64,000 nt of DNA from contig JAHBAS020000024.1 in NCBI GenBank assembly GCA_018499965.2, positions 1-64,000 of the forward strand. The letters run 5' to 3'. Position 1 is the first letter of the stretch, and each line of letters begins with the position of its first letter. This DNA is from Candidatus Uhrbacteria bacterium (GTDB taxonomy: Bacteria; Patescibacteriota; Patescibacteriia; 2-12-FULL-60-25). The notes under the pieces were generated by a model. The model was not told the DNA's origin and ran no database searches. It was given only the letters and a program-made list of their open reading frames with translations. Positions 39,328-48,993 of this stretch are shown in pieces. Position numbers and translations under genes: made by a program.

Positions 39328-40752
39328 TCACTTTTTCTCAGCGATCTTCCTCGCCAAACCATCAATCGTTCCTGCGCCCATCATGAGCAAGAGATCCTGC
39401 GGGCCGACGATCGAACGAATAGCGGATTCGGTTTTTGGCAGGTCTTCAGCAAAAACAATCGTTCGCGATCGTCCGGCTTGCGCATCGCGCTCCCGCACCG
39501 CATCCGCCAACTGCGATGACGAAACATCCGCATCCTCTGCTGCTTCGCGGCCAGGAACATCGTAGATCTCTGAAAGGATCAAAACATCTGCGAGATCAAA
39601 GGCTGGGATGAACTCCTGAAATAATCCGCGCGTGCGATTGCGATGATGCGGCTGATAGCACAACACGATGCGACGATCTGGAAACGTCACCTTTGCCGCT
39701 TTGAGTGTTTCGGAAATCTCCGTTGGATGATGCCCGTAATCCGAAATTACCGGCGCACCCTCTAAGAGACCTACCCGTTCAAATCGACGCCAACATCCAG
39801 GGAATTCCGCAAATGCCCGTAGGACCTTTTCTTCCGCGCCATCATCTTCCACGCGCGCGATCGTCGCCGTAAGCGCCATGACCGCATTACGCATATTCAT
39901 TTCACCCGGAAGCTGGATGCGTAATTGCGCCGGCTCGGACTTTGAAGCCGTCACATTCGCAACCTGGCCGTCATGCTCAACCTCGACTTCGCCGAATTGA
40001 ATGTCTCCGATATTTTTTCCAACGCGCACGATATGAATCCCGCGTTCATGCATTTCCCCCTCATGTCGTTTGACGAGCGCCATGCACGTTTCATCATCCG
40101 CATTCACGATAAGCAATCCCTTGTCGCGAATCTGATGGAACGCTTCTTCGAACATCGTGTGGTAATCATCAACATCCTTAAACGCATCCGGATGGTCGAA
40201 CTCGATATTATTCAAAACGAGAATCGTTGGCTGGTACGAAAGCACATGCCGTCGATACTCATCCCCTTCTACGACAAGTAAATCATCCGATCCAAGATGG
40301 AAGTTGCCGTCCGGAAAGACCGAAGATTTCGTCCCCACGACTACCGTTGGATTTACGCCAGCCGCCATCAAGGCCATCCCGACCATGGTCGACGTCGTGC
40401 TTTTGCCATGCGTTCCCGTAACAACGACCTGATCCTTCCCTTCAAAAAGTTTTGCCAAAAACGCATGCGTGTCAATGCAAAGAATCCCACGCCGCTTCGC
40501 TTCCACAAATTCCGGATTATCCTCCGGTACCGCGTGCGTATACACCACGACCTCCGTATCCTCCGGAACATTTTCCGCACGATGTCCCACCGTGATCGAA
40601 AAACCTCGATCACGAAGCTCGCGAACGAGTTCATGGTTAACGGCATCGCTTCCGGAAAGGATTGCGCCATTTGCTGCAAGCAGCTTCGCAACCGCCCCAA
40701 CATGAATACCGCCAATGCCAATGCAATGAACGCGTGTATACGGGAGTTTCAT
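39328..40752 (-). CDS. murC: UDP-N-acetylmuramate--L-alanine ligase
   Basis: VHCIGIGGIHVGAVAKLL; VVTGTHGKSTTSTMVGMAL; DYGHHPTEI. Confidence 0.97.
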   Translation of the reverse strand: MKLPYTRVHCIGIGGIHVGAVAKLLAANGAILSGSDAVNHELVRELRDRGFSITVGHRAENVPEDTEVVVYTHAVPEDNPEFVEAKRRGILCIDTHAFLAKLFEGKDQVVVTGTHGKSTTSTMVGMALMAAGVNPTVVVGTKSSVFPDGNFHLGSDDLLVVEGDEYRRHVLSYQPTILVLNNIEFDHPDAFKDVDDYHTMFEEAFHQIRDKGLLIVNADDETCMALVKRHEGEMHERGIHIVRVGKNIGDIQFGEVEVEHDGQVANVTASKSEPAQLRIQLPGEMNMRNAVMALTATIARVEDDGAEEKVLRAFAEFPGCWRRFERVGLLEGAPVISDYGHHPTEISETLKAAKVTFPDRRIVLCYQPHHRNRTRGLFQEFIPAFDLADVLILSEIYDVPGREAAEDADVSSSQLADAVRERDAQAGRSRTIVFAEDLPKTESAIRSIVGPQDLLLMMGAGTIDGLARKIAEKK

Positions 40753-40844
40753 GCGCCTAGATTAGCCTTCTTTAGAGAAAAAGGCAAAAAGAGAAAGCAT
40801 GGGAGAAAAAAATTCCAATGCCCATGCCTTATCCTCAAAATCCC

Positions 40845-42245
40845 TTAGACTTTCTTTCGGAATACGAAGTAGGAAATTCCAAGAAGAACCGCCGCCACGA
40901 CTCCGATCGCCACCCGTACGAATAGCGCATTCGCATCCCAAAATGACATTACTTGAGACGGAACCTGCTCAGTCGATGACGATTTCGTCTCCAAAGACTT
41001 GGAAGATGTTGTCGAAACACTCGTTACCTCGCCTTTTATCGGAGCTGCGCGCAATGCTTCCATCTTCTTCAACATCACCTCATCAGGATAGCTAGCCTTG
41101 CCATGATATGCTTTTTGAAATCCATCCCAAAGATCCGCACACTGTAATAGCCAATCAATCAGATATCGATCATCTTCCTTCCATTCATGTGAACGAACAT
41201 AGGAAATGAGATTATCGTATGCCTTTTCATCCGTCATCGGGTAGCAACCGATGCCATCGCAAGGATCGACGAAATTATCTGAGTATAACCTCGCCAAATA
41301 AAACGCACCCTCTGCCGTACTTGGCGTCGTGGTCGTTCCAAACCGCAGCTCTGCCGCCTTGAACGACAAAGGCCAATAATCGATGATCAATGGGCGTCCT
41401 CGATATCCAAGAAGACTCTTCTCGAATTGCGCAAGATCTTCATACCCTTTCGGATCCGTAGGATCATGATCGATCACGGATTGCTTTTGAAGAATCTGTA
41501 CAACATCACTGGGATTATAAAAATGAAACTCTAGATCTTCCCGATCCTTTGGCTCAATATCCTTAAAGACATATGAAACGGTCTTCGTAGTATCATCGTA
41601 GGCGTAGGTAGGCGTTACCGTGTAGGCGCTTCCCACTTCACGATAATCAAATACCCACGGTCCTTTTGCATATGGATATTCAATTTCAAATGTCGCTTGA
41701 CCGATATTTCCAGCCCATCCCGCACCAGAGGCGAGAAGATACGAAAAAGCATTTTCACTGTCACTCAACGGAAGAACGGGAGATAAAAAATCGATCACAA
41801 CAACCGCCGTCTGGCCCGCCGCAATTTCTACAGGGAATTGATATCCCGTACTCGTCACCGCCTGCAAACCCCGATCATCTCTCACGGCATACGTATACGT
41901 TCCATCTTTTCCAGGTACGCTTTTCCCATCAATCGTGATGCGAACATCTTTTGCATACACAGCGCCACGCTCGCTCAATAAAAACGGAAATACGCTCTGA
42001 AACGCTACTTTTTTATCCGTCGGATTATGCATCCAAAACGTCGCTTTTGCTTTTAAAAATGCACTATCTTGATCCGGAGCTGGAATCGTGAAATGAACCA
42101 CCTCTTTTTCCATGCGAACCGAACTTTCTTCGATCGGGGCAATCGAACTCGCCTTATTTAATTCATACCCCATGTCCGCACTCGCCGCACTCGGCAGAAG
42201 CGCAAAACCACAAAACAAACCCACCAATAGGAAATAATTTTTCAT
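40845..42245 (-). CDS. Secreted/membrane-anchored hypothetical (signal peptide, C-terminal TM)
   Basis: MKNYFLLVGLFCGFALLPSAASA...; C-terminal VRVAIGVVAAVLLGISYFVFRKK. Confidence 0.7.
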   Translation of the reverse strand: MKNYFLLVGLFCGFALLPSAASADMGYELNKASSIAPIEESSVRMEKEVVHFTIPAPDQDSAFLKAKATFWMHNPTDKKVAFQSVFPFLLSERGAVYAKDVRITIDGKSVPGKDGTYTYAVRDDRGLQAVTSTGYQFPVEIAAGQTAVVVIDFLSPVLPLSDSENAFSYLLASGAGWAGNIGQATFEIEYPYAKGPWVFDYREVGSAYTVTPTYAYDDTTKTVSYVFKDIEPKDREDLEFHFYNPSDVVQILQKQSVIDHDPTDPKGYEDLAQFEKSLLGYRGRPLIIDYWPLSFKAAELRFGTTTTPSTAEGAFYLARLYSDNFVDPCDGIGCYPMTDEKAYDNLISYVRSHEWKEDDRYLIDWLLQCADLWDGFQKAYHGKASYPDEVMLKKMEALRAAPIKGEVTSVSTTSSKSLETKSSSTEQVPSQVMSFWDANALFVRVAIGVVAAVLLGISYFVFRKKV

Positions 42246-42380
42246 ATGAATTGGAGACATTTCCAGCATAGGCTTGTCCAAAAAATAAAGCAAAGACCTT
42301 GATTCTATTGCATAAACAACCACTTATCCACAGACAAAAAAAACGAAACACGCACCCACCCCTAAATAAATCAAGCTACC

Positions 42381-42409
42381 TTGACATTTTCGCCGTTTTA
42401 TCCTATGCT
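42381..42409 (+). promoter_or_regulatory. Sigma70-type promoter TTGACA-N17-TATGCT
   Basis: Consensus -35, exact 17-nt spacer, good -10. Confidence 0.75.
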
Positions 42410-42445
42410 CCGCAGCACCTGGAAGATTTTGCCTACGGAGAACTC

Positions 42446-43033
42446 ATGAACATTCACAAATTTTTCGGTTTTGTTTCCCTTCTATTCTGTCTCGTTATCA
42501 CATCGCTCGCATCAGCAAGCCCCGCGCGCGTTGTTCTATGGGCGCACGGGGATACCCCTCTCAAAGAGAAGAGCATCGTTTCGCTACGAAGCGACATGGC
42601 TATTGCTGGTTTGGAAAGCAATCGCCCTACGACGTACATCTACTTCGGATTAGGTTTCGATCTATCGAAACGCATCCGAGTCGATGCATTCGCAGGATAC
42701 GATACGCTCAATGAGTACATCGCGTCACCCAGGCTCGTAACGGCCTGGGACAAGTTCTCGACATGGACGCTCGTTGAGTACTATTCCAAAAACAAAGGCG
42801 GGTACATCTTTCAAATGGCTGATTATGCGCCGACCAAATGGCTGCAAGCTGGAGCAGAGTATGAATGGTTCGGATCGTACAAAACGATCGACCAATCCAG
42901 CCATGGCTTTGGCCCGCATCTTCTGTTCAATCTGGGTCGATACGGTCTAGATACCGTACTGCAAGCGCGACAGTATGCTGCAGGCAGCAACTGGAAGGCG
43001 GCACCATTCTTTCGTGTCCACTTCTTCTTATAG
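42446..43033 (+). CDS. Secreted beta-barrel-like protein
   Basis: Signal peptide MNIHKFFGFVSLLFCLVITSLASASPA; alternating amphipathic strands; C-terminus FFRVHFFL. Confidence 0.65.
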   Translation: MNIHKFFGFVSLLFCLVITSLASASPARVVLWAHGDTPLKEKSIVSLRSDMAIAGLESNRPTTYIYFGLGFDLSKRIRVDAFAGYDTLNEYIASPRLVTAWDKFSTWTLVEYYSKNKGGYIFQMADYAPTKWLQAGAEYEWFGSYKTIDQSSHGFGPHLLFNLGRYGLDTVLQARQYAAGSNWKAAPFFRVHFFL

Positions 43034-43058
43034 ACGGGAACAGAACCGCTACTTCACT

Positions 43059-43100
43059 ACAGGCATCGAACATCCGTTCGATGCCTGTTGTTGTTTTTTT
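43059..43100 (+). terminator. Rho-independent terminator
   Basis: ACAGGCATCGAAC-ATCC-GTTCGATGCCTGT, then TGTTGTTTTTTT. Confidence 0.9.
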
Positions 43101-43113
43101 GAATATCCCTTCT

Positions 43114-43491
43114 CTACGCCTTCCTCACCACCCTCACCCCTTCTTTTATTCCCCACTCCGCAGCTTTCCCGGCATTCACTTCAAGTACGTGATTCGCGGA
43201 GACGCGAGAACAAATAATCCGAGGCAACGCGAACCCTTTTGGATACGGAACATTCGAGACCACGGAAACAACGATACCATTACGAATAAAAATAATATCG
43301 ATCGGAAACTTCATGCCGAACATCCAAAAATATTGAACGGATACGAATGGAAAAACAAAGAGCATGCCATGATTCACATCTAAACCTTCACGTCCGAACA
43401 ATCCCCTCATCCGCGCCCACCACGAAGAAGCGATCTCAACGAAAATTTCGCGATCACCGATTTGGAGAATGGTTGAGTTGAGTGGCTTCAT
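43114..43491 (-). CDS. DUF192 protein
   Basis: ARMRGLFGREGL...GMLFVFPFVSVQYFWMFGMKFPIDIIFI. Confidence 0.9.
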   Translation of the reverse strand: MKPLNSTILQIGDREIFVEIASSWWARMRGLFGREGLDVNHGMLFVFPFVSVQYFWMFGMKFPIDIIFIRNGIVVSVVSNVPYPKGFALPRIICSRVSANHVLEVNAGKAAEWGIKEGVRVVRKA

Positions 43492-43500
43492 ACGCTATCT

Positions 43501-43598
43501 AGAACCCCTAAATCCCCTTGTCAGGGGACTTGAGCGCGGTACTGAGGAGATATTTGCATTAAAGTCTCCCCTGACAAGGGGAGATTTAGAGGGGTTCT
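43501..43598. mobile_element. MITE-like element (98 bp) with TIRs between two DUF192 genes
   Basis: AGAACCCCTAAATCCCCTTGTCAGGGGACTT...AAGTCTCCCCTGACAAGGGGAGATTTAGAGGGGTTCT. Confidence 0.8.
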
Positions 43599-44116
43599 CA
43601 TCTAAACACCTCCACTCTCGTTCCCTCTACAATTCCCCACTCCGCGGCTTTCCCGGCGTTAATCTCTAGGACCTGATCTGCGTCCGTCTTTGATCGAACG
43701 ATCGCGGGCGTAAGGCTTTCGGATGTAGGAGGTGGAACATCTGCATGAACATCTACCACTACGCCTTCTCGAAGAAAAATGATATCGAGCGGAAATTTCA
43801 TGCGATGCATCCAGAATATTTGCGGTTCTGGTCGATCGAACAAGAAGAGCATGCCGTGATCGCTAGACAAAAACTCACGATCAGACAAGCCCTGCTCACG
43901 CGCCGCATTCGTCATCGCGAGTTCGACGACGATCTGACGCGAACCGACATCAACGAGCGCGCTTGGAAGCACGCCAACCACCGGCGTTTCCCGATGCGCC
44001 TCGCGCTCCATCTGCAACATTAAGCCAATAAATAACGCAGCGCAGGAAATGACAACGCAGCACGCCACGAGCATCTTTTGTCCCGGCAAGTGGCTATTTC
44101 CTGGCTTGACGAGCAT
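43598..44116 (-). CDS. DUF192 protein with N-terminal TM
   Basis: REQGLSDREFLSSDHGMLFLFDRPEPQIFWMHRMKFPLDIIFL. Confidence 0.9.
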   Translation of the reverse strand: MLVKPGNSHLPGQKMLVACCVVISCAALFIGLMLQMEREAHRETPVVGVLPSALVDVGSRQIVVELAMTNAAREQGLSDREFLSSDHGMLFLFDRPEPQIFWMHRMKFPLDIIFLREGVVVDVHADVPPPTSESLTPAIVRSKTDADQVLEINAGKAAEWGIVEGTRVEVFR

Positions 44117-45155
44117 ACGCAGTAACGGAAAATCCGATCACGAGGATCAAAAGACCGGCTAATAAAAACATCTTTCCCCTGGTCTGCATGGTCAACGCCG
44201 CAAGACCAAAAATCGCCGCAACCGCCCAAATGACTCGAGCGGTCATGCGAGGAGACAGACCCGCATTCATTAAACGATGATGGATATGCGTAGCATCCCC
44301 ACGGAATGGCGACACGCCGCGCAACATCCGACCGATCACGACCACGCCGATGTCGATAATCGGAATTCCAAGCGCAATCGCAGCGGTCGCGACTTTTGCT
44401 CCAGAGATAATCGAAAGAACCGCGAGCGAAAAACCCGCGATCGTACTCCCCGCCTCGCCCAAAAAAATAGATCCTGATCGGTTGAATCGAATGAATCCCA
44501 AATGGATTGCCGCGATCGAAAGCGCGAGCAATGCCACGATAGGCTGGAAGTACGCCAAAGACGATGCAAGCGCACCAATGAGTAAGGCGCTGACGATCGT
44601 AAGTCCGGAAACCAATCCATCCAATCCATCAAGTAGCTTCATGGCGTAAGTCACCACAAGCAACCATAAAATCGTTAAGATGTCTGCAGGCCAAGAAAAA
44701 GAAAGGAGACCGTCCAGGAAGGAAAACTTCTGCCACACGAGCGAGAACGCTCCGCCCATTGGATTCGTGACATAGCTAATGCCGCTTCCGGAGAGCACGA
44801 TCACGACGGATGCGGCGAGCGGAAAAAGGAATTGAGCCCATGAAGGAAGCGTAAACGCATCATCGAGCATGCCACCGATCATGAGAATGGCGATCCCGCA
44901 GCCGAAACCGACGACCTGCATCATGCGAAGCTCGGATCCGTCCACGAGCGGCGAGACCGCGATAAGCGCCAAGATAATCGATGATCCGGTCGCGACGCCG
45001 CCCCACAAGGCAGTCCGTTTTTGATGGATCTTCCGTCCGCCAACAGGTTCGTCGCACACGCCAATCGCAAATGCCGCCCGACGGATCACCCACGTCAAAA
45101 CCATAGACACCAGGAGGGATCCAAGAATGACGAGAAAGAAGAATAAAGAAAACAT
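44094..45155 (-). CDS. MraY/WecA-like phospho-sugar transferase
   Basis: MKLLDGLDGLVSGL; RGVSPFRGDATHIHHRLMNAGLSPR. Confidence 0.92.
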   Translation of the reverse strand: MFSLFFFLVILGSLLVSMVLTWVIRRAAFAIGVCDEPVGGRKIHQKRTALWGGVATGSSIILALIAVSPLVDGSELRMMQVVGFGCGIAILMIGGMLDDAFTLPSWAQFLFPLAASVVIVLSGSGISYVTNPMGGAFSLVWQKFSFLDGLLSFSWPADILTILWLLVVTYAMKLLDGLDGLVSGLTIVSALLIGALASSLAYFQPIVALLALSIAAIHLGFIRFNRSGSIFLGEAGSTIAGFSLAVLSIISGAKVATAAIALGIPIIDIGVVVIGRMLRGVSPFRGDATHIHHRLMNAGLSPRMTARVIWAVAAIFGLAALTMQTRGKMFLLAGLLILVIGFSVTAYARQARK

Positions 45156-45233
45156 GGAGAAATAGGTCCGTAGAGTGGGAACTCACGAAGAGTGTCGCGG
45201 GCGGAGAGATAGATGTCAAACAATATACCTATC

Positions 45234-45262
45234 CGGCCCCCTCCCTTTTAAGGGAGGGCTAG
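45234..45262. repeat. CCCTCCCTTTTAAGGGAGGG palindrome
   Basis: Read directly; intergenic. Confidence 0.8.
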
Positions 45263-45285
45263 GGTGGGTGTAGAGCTAGCCTATA

Positions 45286-47952
45286 CTACGTCCCAATCGC
45301 CTTTGCTGGTTCAACAGCGAGCGTCGCATCCGCTTTTAATACGACCGTGTCACGACGCTTGATGCTATTGCGAAGCAAGAGATCCGCCAACTGCGTATCC
45401 ACACGATCCTGGATCACACGACGAAGCGGACGCGCGCCGAAGAGCGGATCGAAGCCAGCTTTTGCGAGAATCTCCACGCCCCCATCTTCCGCACGGAATC
45501 CGATGCCACGCTCGGCGAGCTGATGTTCGATGTGACGAAGCATAAGCCAACAAATCTGCTCCACATCATCCAACGTAAGCGGATGATACACGATCATGGC
45601 ATCAAAACGGTTCAAGAACTCCGGACGGAACAAGGTTTTCAATTCCCGTTCGATTAACGCGGTCTTGATTTGCTCGATCGGCGTTCCGAGCTGGATCTGT
45701 TCTTGAATATACGACGTTCCCGCGTTCGAAGTTGCGATAAGAACCACGTTCGTAAAATCAACCGTGCGACCGACGCCATCGGTTAATCGTCCGTCATCCA
45801 TGACCTGCAGGAACAGGTTCAAAATATCCGAATGCGCCTTTTCGATTTCATCAAGCAAGACAATGGAGAACGGACGTTTGCGCACCGCCTCAGTAAGAAG
45901 ACCGCCGCGCTCATCCCCTGCTGCGCCGATCATGCGATACACGGAATCCGCTTCCTGGTATTCCGACATGTCCACGCGAATCATATTCGCTTCATCGCCG
46001 AAATATTCCGCGGCCAACGCTTTTGCGGTCTCAGTTTTTCCAACACCCGTCGGACCCAAGAACAAGAAGTTCGCAATCGGCCGCTTGCCTTCACGGAGTT
46101 CCGCGCGTGCACGACGCATGGCTTGCGCCACCGCAGTCACCGCATCCACCTGACCGATCACACGCGTATGCAAACGCTCTTCCAAACCCAACAGCTTCTC
46201 GGATTCATCCTGAGACACAGCCTCCACTGGAATATTCGTCTTATCATGCACCACGCTTGCCACATCTTCTCCGGTAACCAAAGCCTGATCCCCTCGCGTG
46301 CGATGCGCGAGCACCGCAGCTTCACGAATCACATCCAAAGCCGTGGAAGGCATGGCTCGATCATGGAGGTATCGACTTGCGAGCTTTGCCGCACGCTCGA
46401 TCGCCGAGAACGTGAAAAAGACATTCTGCTTATACTCAATCGCTCCGGAGCGAGCCATGATCACGCGAATCGATTCATCAACACTCAGTTCAGGAACATC
46501 AACGCGCGCGAGCTTGGAGCCAAGCAAACGACGTTCGATATATGCCGTATACGCATCCGGCGTTGCGGTTCCGATCACGATAAAGCGTCCGCGATTCAAT
46601 TCATTTGCCAAGCTTTCCGAAAGATCCAATGGACCGCTCCCACGCGCCCCGGAAAGCGCTTCGATGCCCTCGAGGACAAGAATGATATTTCCGCTCATCT
46701 CGACTTCTTCCAGAATCGCAAAGAATCGCTCAGACGCGAGACTCGCATCGCCAGCGGCAACGACTTGCGGAATATTGATAGAAACAAGACGTCGATCGAA
46801 GAGCTCCGAAGGCACATCTTCTTCGACCATACGTCGCGCCAATCCTTCGATGAGCGCACGCTTCCCCACACCGCGAGGTCCGACGAGCACCACGGATCGC
46901 GATCCGCTTTCAATAGATCGAAGCAATTCCTCCATTTCCGTGGCACGTCCAACAATCGACGGGATATACCCGTTTCGTGCCGCAACCGTAAGGTCTTCGC
47001 TGAATCGATCGAGCAATGGCGTTGCACGAGCAGTCATGGAACGGTTCATCGCCGTCTTTGGCTTCAACATCGCTAAATGTGCAAAACGCTGATGGTCTTC
47101 GCGCATCTTTTCGCGCAAACGAATCCATTCCGCCACGTGTATCACGTGCTCTGGCGGATATCCCATACCATCAAATGCCTCACGAAGACGATCATCTTGC
47201 GTGAAACAGGCTAAGAATACTTCAATCGTCCGCACATTCATGCGTCGATCTTTTCGCGCCTGTTCATACGCGATAATCAACGCGCGAACCACGTCCGGCG
47301 AAAGCGTTGGCGCTTTTCGATCACTCGCTTCTCCGAGACGGATGAGTTGTGCGATCGGCTCCTTCGTTTTCTCAAAGGCCAGACCAACGCGAGCCAAGAA
47401 TCGCGCGCCGGTCATAGACGCAAGGGATGCTGCAAAAAGATGCGGGATGCCCACCTCGGCCTTTGAAAGATTTCGCGCCAATCGATACGCCGCATCAATC
47501 ACCTCCCAAACCTCGGCGCTAAAATACTCACTCACGTCAAAACGATGCTCCGCGCGATCGCGAGCTGTTTTCTCATGCTCCTTATTCCACACCGCACCCT
47601 TATCCCATCCCGGAATCCGCTTGGCATCCTGTCCGTATTCCATCAAGCGGAAGATCAGGAAACAATCAATAAAAATACCGAGCCAGAACAACGCAACTTC
47701 CGGATACCCTCCAAACCAAAACGCCGAGGTCAATACACCATCCAACGCATCAAGATGTACCACGCGCCATACGAAAATCGCCAAGGTCGTACCGGAGGCG
47801 ACCATGAGCAATAAGTGAAAAATCGTTGTGACCGTTCGACGAATGCGCCGGAACGCCAAATGAAACTCATCAACCGGCGCGCCCCAAATGAGCATGCCGT
47901 CCACGGATGCAAGACCGATCTTCGCCGCGGGTTCTTGTCTCTTCTCGCTCAT
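45286..47952 (-). CDS. Membrane-anchored Clp/Hsp100-type AAA+ ATPase
   Basis: Two N-terminal TMs; NBD2 GPTGVGKTETAKAL and IVLLDEIEKAH; FRPEFLNRFDAMIVYHPL. Confidence 0.93.
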   Translation of the reverse strand: MSEKRQEPAAKIGLASVDGMLIWGAPVDEFHLAFRRIRRTVTTIFHLLLMVASGTTLAIFVWRVVHLDALDGVLTSAFWFGGYPEVALFWLGIFIDCFLIFRLMEYGQDAKRIPGWDKGAVWNKEHEKTARDRAEHRFDVSEYFSAEVWEVIDAAYRLARNLSKAEVGIPHLFAASLASMTGARFLARVGLAFEKTKEPIAQLIRLGEASDRKAPTLSPDVVRALIIAYEQARKDRRMNVRTIEVFLACFTQDDRLREAFDGMGYPPEHVIHVAEWIRLREKMREDHQRFAHLAMLKPKTAMNRSMTARATPLLDRFSEDLTVAARNGYIPSIVGRATEMEELLRSIESGSRSVVLVGPRGVGKRALIEGLARRMVEEDVPSELFDRRLVSINIPQVVAAGDASLASERFFAILEEVEMSGNIILVLEGIEALSGARGSGPLDLSESLANELNRGRFIVIGTATPDAYTAYIERRLLGSKLARVDVPELSVDESIRVIMARSGAIEYKQNVFFTFSAIERAAKLASRYLHDRAMPSTALDVIREAAVLAHRTRGDQALVTGEDVASVVHDKTNIPVEAVSQDESEKLLGLEERLHTRVIGQVDAVTAVAQAMRRARAELREGKRPIANFLFLGPTGVGKTETAKALAAEYFGDEANMIRVDMSEYQEADSVYRMIGAAGDERGGLLTEAVRKRPFSIVLLDEIEKAHSDILNLFLQVMDDGRLTDGVGRTVDFTNVVLIATSNAGTSYIQEQIQLGTPIEQIKTALIERELKTLFRPEFLNRFDAMIVYHPLTLDDVEQICWLMLRHIEHQLAERGIGFRAEDGGVEILAKAGFDPLFGARPLRRVIQDRVDTQLADLLLRNSIKRRDTVVLKADATLAVEPAKAIGT

Positions 47953-48344
47953 AGCGCAGACGTCCGATCATGGATGGCGCTCAATACGCCACCCTGAATC
48001 GCCAAAATCAATGCCGTCGGAGGCAAAAGTACCCAAACCGCAATCCCAACTGCATACAAGAGGATTTCAAATACCAACCCGATGCATCGCCCGATCAATA
48101 CGACCAGTCGCATGAACACGCTGATCAATCGGCTCGTCCAATCATGCAAACCGTACATCGGAACGAAAAAATTCCGTATCCACACGCCAAAAGCGTATGC
48201 ACGAATGCGATATCCAATTGCCGTATACGCCGCATTCATCACCCGCTGCAACCCACGGGTATACCACCATACCGGAAACCAAACGATGCTCCCCGCAAGG
48301 TCAACGAAAAGAAGTTGCGCAACAGCACCAACGCGCGATTTCAT
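47949..48344 (-). CDS. Small polytopic membrane protein, translationally coupled to the Clp gene
   Basis: 131 aa, several TMs, 4-nt overlap with the Clp gene. Confidence 0.6.
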   Translation of the reverse strand: MKSRVGAVAQLLFVDLAGSIVWFPVWWYTRGLQRVMNAAYTAIGYRIRAYAFGVWIRNFFVPMYGLHDWTSRLISVFMRLVVLIGRCIGLVFEILLYAVGIAVWVLLPPTALILAIQGGVLSAIHDRTSAL

Positions 48345-48403
48345 AGGGACAAGTATAGCACGCGGAGAGGTGGAGGGAGAAGAAAAGAAATAGGAAGGAG
48401 AAA

Positions 48404-48436
48404 CAAAAAACGCCTCGACGACCGCCGAAGCGTTTC
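48404..48436 (-). terminator. Rho-independent terminator
   Basis: Minus strand AAACGCTTCG...CGAGGCGTTTTTTG. Confidence 0.7.
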
Positions 48437-48534
48437 CTGTTTATAATTGACCGTGATAGGTACGAGTTCCCCAGTCCCTGTTCAGAAGGCCGAGAAACCC
48501 TGGTGCGCTTTCAAGAACATCCGGTAGCACAAAC

Positions 48535-48909
48535 TCACCTGGCGAGGGCGTACGAATGGCCGACATCAACCGAATCAACCTGTTTGACGGCGACGAACCC
48601 GAGATCTTGCGCGCGAGCAGCCATGGCGTCGATCGAGGAAAGTCGAGCGACATCCATTTCGAGCGACCGTGCTTCGCTTTGCAAACGCTCTAAGCGTTGC
48701 TCTGCGTCACGGAGCTGGAATCCGCGCGCCGAAGAAGCCGTGATAAAGCCGATGTAGGTCAGGACAAACCCGAAGATCATCGTCCAAATCAAGGTCTCCC
48801 AGAGGAGCGGAGCATTCTGTGCAAGCTGGCGAACCCAAGGTTGCGCCATCCCGAGCCGTTCATGCGGCTTCGTCATTGTGAGTGCGTATGCACGTGTTGC
48901 GTTAGTCAT
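48535..48909 (-). CDS. FtsL/FtsB-like septum protein
   Basis: One TM then coiled coil (QLRDAEQRLERLQSEARSLEMDVARLSS); position after mraZ-rsmH. Confidence 0.6.
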   Translation of the reverse strand: MTNATRAYALTMTKPHERLGMAQPWVRQLAQNAPLLWETLIWTMIFGFVLTYIGFITASSARGFQLRDAEQRLERLQSEARSLEMDVARLSSIDAMAARAQDLGFVAVKQVDSVDVGHSYALAR

Positions 48910-48993
48910 TTTGTTTGGTATTGGTTTTCTTACGAACGAAAGAACAAAAAGCTGCACGTCTCCGTGCAGTTCTGCGCGAAAACTTTTTTTTAA

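Noticed and set aside
48441-48653. 70-aa minus ORF overlapping the FtsL-like gene
   Set aside because: Overlaps a better-supported CDS in another frame; no translation signal seen.
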